DNA from: Janthinobacterium agaricidamnosum NBRC 102515 = DSM 9628
Lineage (GTDB): Bacteria > Pseudomonadota > Gammaproteobacteria > Burkholderiales > Burkholderiaceae_D
DNA length: 64,000 nucleotides
Direction: 5' to 3'
Assembly (NCBI RefSeq): GCF_000723165.1
Contig: NZ_HG322949.1
Span: 2,690,884 to 2,754,883, forward strand
In this document: positions 23,403 to 31,013 of the stretch, in pieces
Position numbering within the stretch: the stretch's first letter is position 1
How the letters are laid out: every line of letters begins with the position of its first letter
Made by a program: the position numbers and the translations under genes
Notes under the pieces: model-generated
Told to the model about the DNA's origin: nothing
What the model saw: only the letters and a program-made list of their open reading frames with translations
Databases searched by the model: none

Positions 23403-25799
23403 ATGGCTACGCGGCAGCTGCGTTTCCGGCTGGCGCTGATCCTTGGCTTGGCGCTTTCCTTGTTTTTGCTGCTGCTGTTGGCCGCCTATGGCGCGTTGCG
23501 CGCCAGCTTGCCGGCGCTCGGCGGCGATGTCACGCTGCCCGGCTTGAGCGCGCCGGTCAGCATCCAGCGCGACGCCGGCGGCGTGCCGATGATCGCCGTA
23601 GCGGATCGTAACGACGGCGCTTATGCGCTGGGATTCCTGCACGCGCAAGAGCGGTTTTTCCAGATGGACTTGCTGCGCCGTTCGTCGTCCGGCGAACTGG
23701 CGGCCTTGTTGGGGCCGGCCGCGCTGGAACAGGATAAAAACCATCGGCGCTTCCGTTTCCGGAGCCGGGCCGTCGCGGCGCTGGCCCAGCTGGACCCGGC
23801 CAGCCGGACGCACCTGCAACACTATACGGCCGGCATCAACCAGGGTTTGCAGCAACTGACGCTGCGGCCGTTCGAATACCTGGCGCTCGGTGCGGCGCCG
23901 CAGGCATGGCGCGCCGAGGACAGCTTGCTGGTGGTGTGGAGCATGTACCAGCTGTTGCAAGGCAATCTGGAACCGCGCGAATTCGCCCGCGGCTGGATCA
24001 GGGAGCACAGCAGGCCGGAACAATTGGCGCTGCTGTTGCCGGAAAGCAGCCGTTTCGATACGCCGCTCGACATGGATGGCATCGCCAGTCCGACTCCGCC
24101 ATTGCCGGCCATCGGTCCCGGCTGGATCGGCCATGCATCCGGCGTGGCGATGCGGACGCCGCAGTTGGCGGTCGGCAGCAATGCCTGGGCCTGGTCCGGT
24201 CCGGCCAGCGGACACGGCGGCGCGATGCTGGCCAACGATATGCACCTGGGCTTGCGCTTGCCCAATACCTGGTACCGCGCGGCGATGCGTTATCCGGCCG
24301 ATGGCGGACAACGGCGCGTGGTCGGCCTGACCTTGCCCGGCACGCCGCTGTTCGTGGTCGGCAGCAATGGCAAGCTGGCCTGGGGCATGACCAACAGCTA
24401 TGGCGATTACCTCGACCTGATCGAAGTGCGGCGCGATCCGGGCCACCCCGGCCAGGTCGATCGCGGCGCCGGATGGCAGCCGGTCAGCGACTATCGCGAA
24501 ACCATCGTCGTCAAGGGCGGCGCTCCGTTCATATTGATGGTGCAGGAAAGCGCCGGCGGCCTGTTGCGCCAGGTCGCCGGCCGCGAATACGCGGTGCACT
24601 GGATCGCCCAGGATAATAACGCCGTCAACCTGCAATTGTTCGGCATGGAGTCGGCCGCCAGCGTCGCCGAAGGCGCGACCGTGGCGGCGCGCGCCGGCAT
24701 TCCGGCACAAAACATCACGCTGGCCGATGCGGCCGGACACATAGGCTGGAGCATTGCCGGTCCGCTGCCGCGCCGGCTGGCGACCTTCGGCGCCACGTTT
24801 CCGTATGCGGCGGGTGGCGGCCCGGACTGGCACGCCATGCTGGACGGCGCGGACTATCCGCGCGTATTCGATCCCGCCAATGGGATCTTGTGGAGTGCCA
24901 ACAACCGTCAATTGGGCGGCGCCGATTACGCGCGGCTCGGCGACGGCGGCGCCGATCTTGGCGCGCGGGCGCGCCAAATCCGCGACCGGCTGCTGGTGCT
25001 GCGGGAATGGCGACAAGACCAGCAGCCGGAAGCGGCATTGATGGCGATCGCGCTCGACACCAGCCCGAGCTACATGGCCGAATGGCGCGCGCTGGCGCTG
25101 GCCGCGTTGACGCCGGCGGCAGTTGCCGGCCATCCGGCGCGCGCCGAATTGCGCCGCTTGCTGGAATCGGCCTGGGATGAGCCGGCCGGCGTGCGCAGCG
25201 TCGCCTACCGGCTGGCGCGTGGCTACTCGCGCGCCATTTACGATGCATTGTTTGCCGATGCCGATGCGCGCATGGCCGCCGCCGGGCTGGCACAAGCGAG
25301 CGTCGAGATCGCCAATCCGCGCTGGAGCGAACTGGCGATGCGGCTGCTCGGCGAGCGCCCGCCAGGCTGGCTGCCTGCGGGAACCAGCTGGCAGCAGCTT
25401 GAACTAAGCGCGATCGACAGCGTCATCGGCACCTTGACCGCGCATGGCCAGCGGCTGGCCGACGCCAGCTGGGGCCAGCGCAACCGGGCCGACATCCGCC
25501 ATCCGCTGGCCACGGTATTGCCGTTCGGCGACTACTGGCTGGCCGCGCCGCGCGATCCCTTGCCGGGCGACGACGACATGCCGCGCGTCAGCGCCCCGCA
25601 GTTTGGCCAGTCGGAACGGCTGGTGGTGGCGCCAGGCAGGGAAGAGCAGGGCTTGTTCAATATGCCGGGCGGACAGAGCGGCCATCCGCTGAGCCCATTT
25701 TTCCTGGCCGGCCATGCCGACTGGGTCCATGGCAAGGCGCAGCCTTTGCTGCCGGGTGCGGTTCGATATACGCTGACGCTGCGGCCGCGCCGACGCTGA
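23403..25799 (+). CDS. penicillin-acylase family Ntn hydrolase
   Basis: This 798-aa protein of the penicillin/acyl-homoserine-lactone acylase family is normally cut into alpha and beta chains. A hydrophobic N-terminal segment (LALILGLALSLFLLLLLAAY) exports or anchors it. The alpha part has the family segment GFLHAQERFFQMDLLRR. The nucleophile is expected at the Ser of VGSNAW near residue 259, after which NDMHLGLRLPNTWY is typical. GGAGGGCGCT precedes the ATG at 23403. The natural substrate cannot be read from sequence; acyl-homoserine lactones, beta-lactams or other amides are all possible. Confidence 0.9.
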   Translation: MATRQLRFRLALILGLALSLFLLLLLAAYGALRASLPALGGDVTLPGLSAPVSIQRDAGGVPMIAVADRNDGAYALGFLHAQERFFQMDLLRRSSSGELAALLGPAALEQDKNHRRFRFRSRAVAALAQLDPASRTHLQHYTAGINQGLQQLTLRPFEYLALGAAPQAWRAEDSLLVVWSMYQLLQGNLEPREFARGWIREHSRPEQLALLLPESSRFDTPLDMDGIASPTPPLPAIGPGWIGHASGVAMRTPQLAVGSNAWAWSGPASGHGGAMLANDMHLGLRLPNTWYRAAMRYPADGGQRRVVGLTLPGTPLFVVGSNGKLAWGMTNSYGDYLDLIEVRRDPGHPGQVDRGAGWQPVSDYRETIVVKGGAPFILMVQESAGGLLRQVAGREYAVHWIAQDNNAVNLQLFGMESAASVAEGATVAARAGIPAQNITLADAAGHIGWSIAGPLPRRLATFGATFPYAAGGGPDWHAMLDGADYPRVFDPANGILWSANNRQLGGADYARLGDGGADLGARARQIRDRLLVLREWRQDQQPEAALMAIALDTSPSYMAEWRALALAALTPAAVAGHPARAELRRLLESAWDEPAGVRSVAYRLARGYSRAIYDALFADADARMAAAGLAQASVEIANPRWSELAMRLLGERPPGWLPAGTSWQQLELSAIDSVIGTLTAHGQRLADASWGQRNRADIRHPLATVLPFGDYWLAAPRDPLPGDDDMPRVSAPQFGQSERLVVAPGREEQGLFNMPGGQSGHPLSPFFLAGHADWVHGKAQPLLPGAVRYTLTLRPRRR

Positions 25800-25841
25800 A
25801 TAAACGATGCTGTTAGATTGGATGCCGATTATCAGTGCCGA

Positions 25842-26216
25842 TTATTCGGTGCCGATATTGGTAAACGTCTTGTTGACGATGCTCCATTTGCCCTCCAGCC
25901 GGCGCAGCGTCAGGTACAGCTGGTAATTAAAACCCAGCATCGGCGAATGCAGCGTGGCGGTGGCGATGCTGCCGAGCTGGTCGACGGCCAGCAAACGCAT
26001 GCGGTAAGGCTCGCCCAGCGCCTGCGGACTCTGGCGCGACGCGACGCCGTTGAGGTAGGCGGCGATCGGCTTGTGGTAAGCGTTGCCGTCAATTTCGCCG
26101 AAAACCTGGGCGTTGACATTGAATAACTGGGCCAGCGTGGTTGTGTCGCCGCTGTAGACGCTGCTTAAATAAGCGTCGACGATGGCCTCGATACTGGCGT
26201 GGTGGTCGCTCTGCAT
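25842..26216 (-). CDS. NTF2-like (lumazine-binding/SnoaL fold) protein
   Basis: This 124-aa cone-shaped NTF2-like protein has EAIVDAYLSSVYSGDTTTLA at the N-terminus and EGKWSIVNKTFT at the C-terminus, as in the Lumazine_bd_2 and SnoaL groups. AGAGGA precedes the ATG. These proteins are small enzymes or ligand binders, and no catalytic residues can be assigned here. It is the last gene of a minus-strand cluster, but a strong hairpin separates it from the crotonase-fold gene upstream, so it may have its own promoter. Confidence 0.8.
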   Translation of the reverse strand: MQSDHHASIEAIVDAYLSSVYSGDTTTLAQLFNVNAQVFGEIDGNAYHKPIAAYLNGVASRQSPQALGEPYRMRLLAVDQLGSIATATLHSPMLGFNYQLYLTLRRLEGKWSIVNKTFTNIGTE

Positions 26217-26251
26217 GGCATGGTTCCTCTGATGACACTATGGAAATAGGA

Positions 26252-26280
26252 ACGGGAAGGGCCGGGCGGCGCCTTCCCGT
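26252..26280 (-). terminator. hairpin terminator after the crotonase-fold gene
   Basis: ACGGGAAGG and CCTTCCCGT form a 9-bp perfect stem around an 11-nt GC-rich loop, about 30 bp past the stop codon at 26310 on the minus strand. On that strand it is followed by TTCCTATTTCC, a moderate T run. Confidence 0.65.
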
Positions 26281-26309
26281 GACTGGCCTTTCGGCAAGAT
26301 GGCTGAAAC

Positions 26310-27278
26310 TTATTTGCTCTCGCTGAAGGTCGCTTGTCCCAGGTTCTTTTCAATTTCCCCTGGCTGTTGCAAGCCCTTGTCGATCAGCGCCTTCAAACGT
26401 TGCCGGGCGGCGGGACGGTGCACCGAAGCGATGAAGGCGTCCCATCCCGGCTGCATCTCGGCGTCCGGCGGCAGGCTGGCGCGGTTCACCAGTTTCTTGG
26501 TGTCGATGATCGCCGCGCGGTCGAACGAGGCGATGCGCCTGGCCATGGTATCGACAAAACCGTCCAGTTCGGCGTCTGGCAGTGCGCGGTTCACATAACC
26601 GTAGCGCTCGGCGACGTCAGCGTTGATGTCATCCGACGCGATCAGGATTTCCAGCGCGCGGCCACGGCCGACCAGGCGCGGCAAGCGGGCCATCGGGCCG
26701 CCGCCGGCAACCAGGCCGGCGCCGACTTCCCACTGCGACAAGACGGCTTTTTCGCGGCTGGCGAAACGCATGTCGGTGGCCAGCACCAGTTCGCTGCCGA
26801 TGCCGGTGGCACGGCCACGAATCGACGAGATCGTGACGATCGGCAGGCGGGCGATGCGCACCATCATGTCCGGCACCGGATGCATGCCGGTCGGTCCCGG
26901 TTTCATGCCGGTCGATTCCTGCAACGGCGTCAGCAAGTCGTAGTGGGCGATGAAATAGTCAGGCAGGGCGCTGTCGAACACCACCACCTTGACTTGCTTG
27001 TCGGCCTCGATCGCTTCGACGATCTTGACCAGTTCGCGTACTTCGGCCGGGCCGACGATGTTCAGCGGCGGGCTGGCGAAGGTGACTTTCCAATAGGCCG
27101 GGCTGACGCGGGTCAGGCGGATCTTGGCATCCGGCGCTTCGGCGGCGATCGGCGCGGTGCTTTGCACGACGGCTTCATGCGCCGCGGATGCCGGCGCGGC
27201 GGAAGCCCCGGCGGCGTACAGTGCCACGGCGGCGGCGATCGCGCCGGCCGCGCTTTTAACCAGGGTAAGCTGTCTCAT
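26310..27278 (-). CDS. exported enoyl-CoA hydratase/isomerase (crotonase) family protein
   Basis: This 322-aa protein has a crotonase fold (about residues 55-250) with an RGRATGIGSELVLATDMRFAS segment, and weak matches elsewhere. Unusually, residues 1-34 form a clear Sec signal peptide (SAAGAIAAAVALYAAGASAAPASA), so the protein is predicted to be exported, where acyl-CoA is not expected. Either the substrate is not a CoA ester or the fold has a different role. GAGAGAGACC precedes the ATG. It sits in a minus-strand cluster with a flavodoxin-like protein and a tautomerase, downstream of a GlxA-type regulator. Confidence 0.85.
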   Translation of the reverse strand: MRQLTLVKSAAGAIAAAVALYAAGASAAPASAAHEAVVQSTAPIAAEAPDAKIRLTRVSPAYWKVTFASPPLNIVGPAEVRELVKIVEAIEADKQVKVVVFDSALPDYFIAHYDLLTPLQESTGMKPGPTGMHPVPDMMVRIARLPIVTISSIRGRATGIGSELVLATDMRFASREKAVLSQWEVGAGLVAGGGPMARLPRLVGRGRALEILIASDDINADVAERYGYVNRALPDAELDGFVDTMARRIASFDRAAIIDTKKLVNRASLPPDAEMQPGWDAFIASVHRPAARQRLKALIDKGLQQPGEIEKNLGQATFSESK

Positions 27279-27330
27279 GGTCTCTCTCTATCTTGATGGA
27301 ATCAGGTTCAATGGAATCCGGTTGCAGGGA

Positions 27331-27885
27331 TCAGGCCAGGCGCGCCGTGACGTCGCGCAGGCGTTCGCCGAACAGGCGCGCGGTGGCCAGGTCGCCGGCC
27401 GGGATTTCGTCGGGCGACGCATCCGACGGCGAGGCGGTGGCCAGGCCGGCGAACGAGGACAGGTAATTGATGTCGTGGCGGGTGGCGCTCTTGGCGTTAC
27501 TTGGCATCATGCCGGTGCCGGCCCACAACATGCCGTGCTGCTGCGCCAGCGTGAACAGGGTGTACAGCGTGGTTTGCTTGTCGCCGGCGACCGACGCCGA
27601 ATTGCTGAAGGCGGCGCCCAGCTTGTCCTTCCAGCCCTGGCGCGCCCACACCGCCGACGACGCGTCGGCGAAACGCTTGAATTGCCAGCTGACGTTGCCC
27701 ATATAAGTCGGGCTGCCGAAAACGATGGTGCGCGCCTTGTCCAGCACATCCCAGCCGTCGTCCGGCAAATTGCCTTCGGCGTCGATGGCGAGCAATTTGG
27801 CGCCGCTGCCCGCGGCGACGGCTTCGGCAATCCTGGCGGTATGGCCGTAACCACTGTGATATACGATGACGATATTCGAACTCAT
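27331..27885 (-). CDS. flavodoxin-like NAD(P)H-dependent oxidoreductase
   Basis: This 184-aa flavodoxin-fold protein has IVIVYHSGYGHTARIAEAVA (FMN phosphate loop) at residues 4-24 and GSPTYMGNVSWQFKRFAD (second FMN loop). Size and motifs place it near WrbA and NADPH-dependent FMN reductases, which transfer electrons to quinones or other acceptors. AAGGAAA lies seven bases before the ATG. It is 63 bp downstream of the tautomerase gene and 52 bp upstream of the exported crotonase-like gene; the three probably form one operon. Confidence 0.88.
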   Translation of the reverse strand: MSSNIVIVYHSGYGHTARIAEAVAAGSGAKLLAIDAEGNLPDDGWDVLDKARTIVFGSPTYMGNVSWQFKRFADASSAVWARQGWKDKLGAAFSNSASVAGDKQTTLYTLFTLAQQHGMLWAGTGMMPSNAKSATRHDINYLSSFAGLATASPSDASPDEIPAGDLATARLFGERLRDVTARLA

Positions 27886-27948
27886 GAATTTTCCTTTGAG
27901 ATAGTTAAAAAACTGTTCATGTCGGGCACGCGCAAGTGTCGGTAAAGA

Positions 27949-28182
27949 TCAGTCTTGCGGCTTGTCGCCGGCCTTGGCGCGGGCTTCACGGGCGCGCAGC
28001 GTGGTGATGTTTTCGCGGTTCAAGCCCCAGCTGTCGGTTTCGACTTCATCGATGATGACGAAGGTGGTCGCAGGATTCTTGTTCAGCACGCGGGTCAGCA
28101 AGTCGGTGGCGCCTTCGATCAGTGCCAGTTTTTGCTCGGGAGTGACGCCTTCTTTGGTGATCCGAATATTTACGTATGGCAT
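27949..28182 (-). CDS. 4-oxalocrotonate tautomerase-family protein
   Basis: This 77-aa tautomerase has Pro as the second residue (MPYVNIRI), which becomes the N-terminal catalytic base once Met is removed. The rest fits the family: an EQKLALIEGATDLL helix and TFVIIDEVETDSWGLN. AGGAG precedes the ATG. It is the first gene of the probable operon with the flavodoxin-like and crotonase-like genes. Which keto-enol substrate it uses cannot be told. Confidence 0.9.
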   Translation of the reverse strand: MPYVNIRITKEGVTPEQKLALIEGATDLLTRVLNKNPATTFVIIDEVETDSWGLNRENITTLRAREARAKAGDKPQD

Positions 28183-28319
28183 GGTAAGACTCCTGTTTTG
28201 TTGTTTGAGGAGTTCACTATACTTATGCCGTTTGAGTAGATAAATGCCGTTTTCTGAAAATTACTTGATACCCTGTGTAATATATTGAGGCGAAATCAAC
28301 GTTCTATATTCCATGCAGA

Positions 28320-29273
28320 TCAGGAGGCGGGGGAGGGGACGCCATGCTGTCCCTTGCGCTTGAAGTGCTGGGGTGGCTGGTCGAAGATGCGGCGGAATGC
28401 CCTTCTCATGCGCTCGGGGTCGCCAAAGCCGGTCGAATCGGCGACCCGTTCAATCGAATGGCCGCCCGATTCCAGCAGCATGCGGGCGCTTTCGACACGG
28501 ATACGCTCGACGGCCTGCGCCGGCGGTTGGCCAATTTCCATCTGGAATTGCCGAGTGAATTGCCGCTTGCTCAAGTTGGCGATCCCGGCCAGGCGCTCGA
28601 CGCTCAGCTCATTGCGCAGATTATCCTTGATGAAGATCAGTGTTTTGTGGATGCGGTCGGACTGCGGCTCCAGTTCCAGCAGCGCCGAAAACTGGGCTTG
28701 TCCACCCGGGCGCTGGTGATACACCACCATTTGGCGGGCAATAAAACGCGACGCGGCCAGCCCCAGGTCGTCGCCGACCATCGCCAGCACCATATCGATG
28801 CAGGCGGTCATGCCGGCCGACGTCCATATCCGCCCTTCGGCGGTGAAAATGCGGTCTTCGGTGACATGAATTTTCGGGAAGCGCTGCTGCAGCTGGCGCG
28901 CCAGCGCCCAATGCGTGGTTGCATGGCGGCCGTCCAGCAAACCGGCTTCGGCAAAGATAAACGCCCCGGTACACACACTGCCGAGCCGCCGGGCATGCGG
29001 TGCGGCGCTGCGCAGCTTGTTCAGCAGGCCGGGCGGCGCCGTCAGCACCTGGGTACTGCCGGCCATTAATAAAGTGTCGAATTCCTGGTCGGCCAGCGCG
29101 ACCGTGCGGATCTCGACCCCCATCGAACTTTTCACCAGGCCGCCATCGACGGACAACACTTCCAGCGTGTAGTGCGGCTTGGGCGATGCCGCATTGGCCA
29201 TCTCGAATGGCGTCAACGCGGCAAGTTCAAGAAGTTGAAATTCGGGAAATACGATCAAACCGATGCGTTTCAT
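28320..29273 (-). CDS. GlxA-type transcriptional regulator (DJ-1/PfpI plus AraC HTH)
   Basis: This 317-aa regulator has an N-terminal DJ-1/PfpI-like sensor domain (residues about 3-165: IGLIVFPEFQLLELAAL, GSVCTGAFIFAEAGLLDGRHATTHW). A C-terminal AraC-type double helix-turn-helix follows (about 215-310: LAGIANLSKRQFTRQF, ERVADSTGFGDPERMRRAFRR). It lies directly upstream, on the same strand, of the tautomerase/flavodoxin/crotonase cluster, 137 bp away, so it is the obvious candidate to control it. It is divergent from the gene at 29407. Confidence 0.9.
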   Translation of the reverse strand: MKRIGLIVFPEFQLLELAALTPFEMANAASPKPHYTLEVLSVDGGLVKSSMGVEIRTVALADQEFDTLLMAGSTQVLTAPPGLLNKLRSAAPHARRLGSVCTGAFIFAEAGLLDGRHATTHWALARQLQQRFPKIHVTEDRIFTAEGRIWTSAGMTACIDMVLAMVGDDLGLAASRFIARQMVVYHQRPGGQAQFSALLELEPQSDRIHKTLIFIKDNLRNELSVERLAGIANLSKRQFTRQFQMEIGQPPAQAVERIRVESARMLLESGGHSIERVADSTGFGDPERMRRAFRRIFDQPPQHFKRKGQHGVPSPAS

Positions 29274-29406
29274 GGTGACTCAAAAGGAGGGCTAAATGGC
29301 AATTGGGGCGTTGTTGCCGCTACTACACTTGTTAGTGTCAATGTCGACGCGGCAGCGGCCAGGTCCGCTGTCTCTTTTCCAGCTATTTCTAAAGGAGTAT
29401 AAATTA

Positions 29407-30138
29407 ATGAGCACCCAACTTCCGCCACTGTTACTCGAAGCGATCGCCGCCCATGGCGGCCTGGCACAATGGAACAAGTTCAGCCAGGTCTCGGCATCGG
29501 TCGTGGTCGGCGGCTTCCTGTGGAGCATGAAGGGCATCGACATGGATGACAAGCCGCGTACCGCCACCGCCGACCTGCAAAAACAATGGCTGCGGGTGGA
29601 TGGCTTTGGCGATCCGAACTGGCAAATGACTTTCACTCCAGAAAAAGTATTGATTGAAACCAAGGCCGGCGAAGAAATCGCCAGCCAACCCGATCCGCGC
29701 GCCACCTTTGCCGGCCACACTTGGGAGAGCCCGTGGACGCCAACCCAGCTGGCTTATTTCAACGGCTACGCCACCTGGCTGTATTTCGTGACGCCGTTCT
29801 TGCTGGCACGGCCGGGTTTCACTTTCAGCGACGTGCCGCCGATCAGCCATAACGGTGAAACCTTGCGCGGCCTGAAAGTGCGCTTTCCCGCACACATACA
29901 CACGCATAGCCAGGAACAGGTCTTGTACTTTGGCGACGATGGTTTGCTGCGCCGGCATGACTATAAGGTCGACGTGGCCGGCGCATCGCCGGGCGCCCAC
30001 TTCCTGTCGGAGTACCAGGAATTCCAGGGCATCCGCTTCCCGACCAAACGCCGCGTGTTCGTGCGCAATCCGGACGGCAGCCCGCAATGGGACAAGAACA
30101 CGGTCACCGCCGACTTTTCCAACTATCAACTGAGTTAA
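29407..30138 (+). CDS. hypothetical protein (243 aa), divergent from the GlxA-type regulator
   Basis: The protein starts MSTQLPPLLLEAIAAHGG and has no signal peptide. It is rich in aromatic residues and beta-strand-like segments (QWLRVDGFGDPNWQMTF, HDYKVDVAG). I do not recognise the family. The ATG at 29407 follows AAAGGAG. A second in-frame ATG at 29296 also has a strong AAGGAGG site and would add 37 residues that do not look like a folded extension, so the start remains open. It may belong to the neighbouring regulator's target set. Confidence 0.75.
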   Translation: MSTQLPPLLLEAIAAHGGLAQWNKFSQVSASVVVGGFLWSMKGIDMDDKPRTATADLQKQWLRVDGFGDPNWQMTFTPEKVLIETKAGEEIASQPDPRATFAGHTWESPWTPTQLAYFNGYATWLYFVTPFLLARPGFTFSDVPPISHNGETLRGLKVRFPAHIHTHSQEQVLYFGDDGLLRRHDYKVDVAGASPGAHFLSEYQEFQGIRFPTKRRVFVRNPDGSPQWDKNTVTADFSNYQLS

Positions 30139-30204
30139 GCCAGGGAGGCGGGCGCTGCTCATCATGGGCCTCCGCCTTTTCCCTGATGCGCAACGGCAGG
30201 GCGC

Positions 30205-30819
30205 TCAGCTCCGGTAGCCGGGCTGCACCGAATCAATCTCGGCGCTGAAAGCCGGCAAGTCCTTCAGGCCGTTCGGATTGAGCGCGCGCGCAATCGACAG
30301 CACATCCAGGAATTCGCGCAGATGGGTGATCCGGCCACCCTCGACCACCATCCTGGCCGCGAAAAGATAGCGGACTTTCCGCTGTGTGCCGCGGGTCGTC
30401 ACGCGTGTGACATATTCGGCGTAGAGCTGTCCCGGCGTGTCGATCAGCACCCTGGTCTGTGCGCGCGAAAAACCGAAATCCACATACAGGTCTTTCAGCG
30501 AATCGTAGAATGCGGCGATCGCGGCCCGCCCGACATAGCGCGGTTCCAGGCCCAGCGAGTACAGATAGGGCAGTTCAAGAATACCGTCCGGCGCGAACAG
30601 TCCGGCGGCCTTGGCGCCGTCCGGAATCGCGTCGATCAGCCGGTACAGCAGGTCGCTGGCCCCGGGCGTGGTTTGCGCCGCGGCAGCGCAAGGGCTGAAG
30701 CCCAATTGGGCGCTTGCGATCAGTCCGCCTATCGCGGCGCTTCCGCCCAAGAAATGGCGGCGCCCCAATCCGCAGCCGGCGTCGTCTTGCGGTCCGATAA
30801 GTTGTTCTTGTTGAGACAT
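30205..30819 (-). CDS. exported NTF2-like protein with Tat-type signal
   Basis: This 204-aa protein has an N-terminus with GRRHFLGGSAAIGGLIASAQLG, a twin-arginine export signal. The mature part is NTF2/SnoaL-like (LLYRLIDAIPDGAKAAGLFA, then RAAIAAFYDSL and VEGGRITHLREFLDV). The start at 30819 is set by AAAGGAG nine bases upstream; an ATG ten codons earlier has no such site. Tat export suggests it folds, or binds a cofactor, in the cytoplasm. The gene stands alone and the substrate is unknown. Confidence 0.8.
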   Translation of the reverse strand: MSQQEQLIGPQDDAGCGLGRRHFLGGSAAIGGLIASAQLGFSPCAAAAQTTPGASDLLYRLIDAIPDGAKAAGLFAPDGILELPYLYSLGLEPRYVGRAAIAAFYDSLKDLYVDFGFSRAQTRVLIDTPGQLYAEYVTRVTTRGTQRKVRYLFAARMVVEGGRITHLREFLDVLSIARALNPNGLKDLPAFSAEIDSVQPGYRS

Positions 30820-30937
30820 GTGATGGCTCCTTTCTTGACGTGTTTGCATGATGCGAGTGAGCTTAACGCGGCAGGAAATGCGCTGAATGCCATCTGTCCC
30901 TCGTTTTACGCCAAAGGCATCGCCGCAAGGCTGCCAA

Positions 30938-30975
30938 TAAAAAAGGCCGCCGGGCAGGTATCTGCGCGGCGGCCT
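30938..30975 (-). terminator. terminator after the di-haem lipoprotein gene
   Basis: AGGCCGCC (30944-30951) and GGCGGCCT (30968-30975) form a stem that on the minus strand is followed by a TTTTTTATT run. It lies about 40 bp past the stop codon at 31014. Confidence 0.75.
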
Positions 30976-31013
30976 CCGGTTTTGTAAAAACTTACAAAAC
31001 GTTGTTTACATCA

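Noticed and set aside
23232..25295. 687-codon minus-strand frame opposite the penicillin acylase gene
   Set aside because: Composition (His, Gln, Arg) is typical of an antisense frame, and the plus strand encodes a clear Ntn hydrolase.
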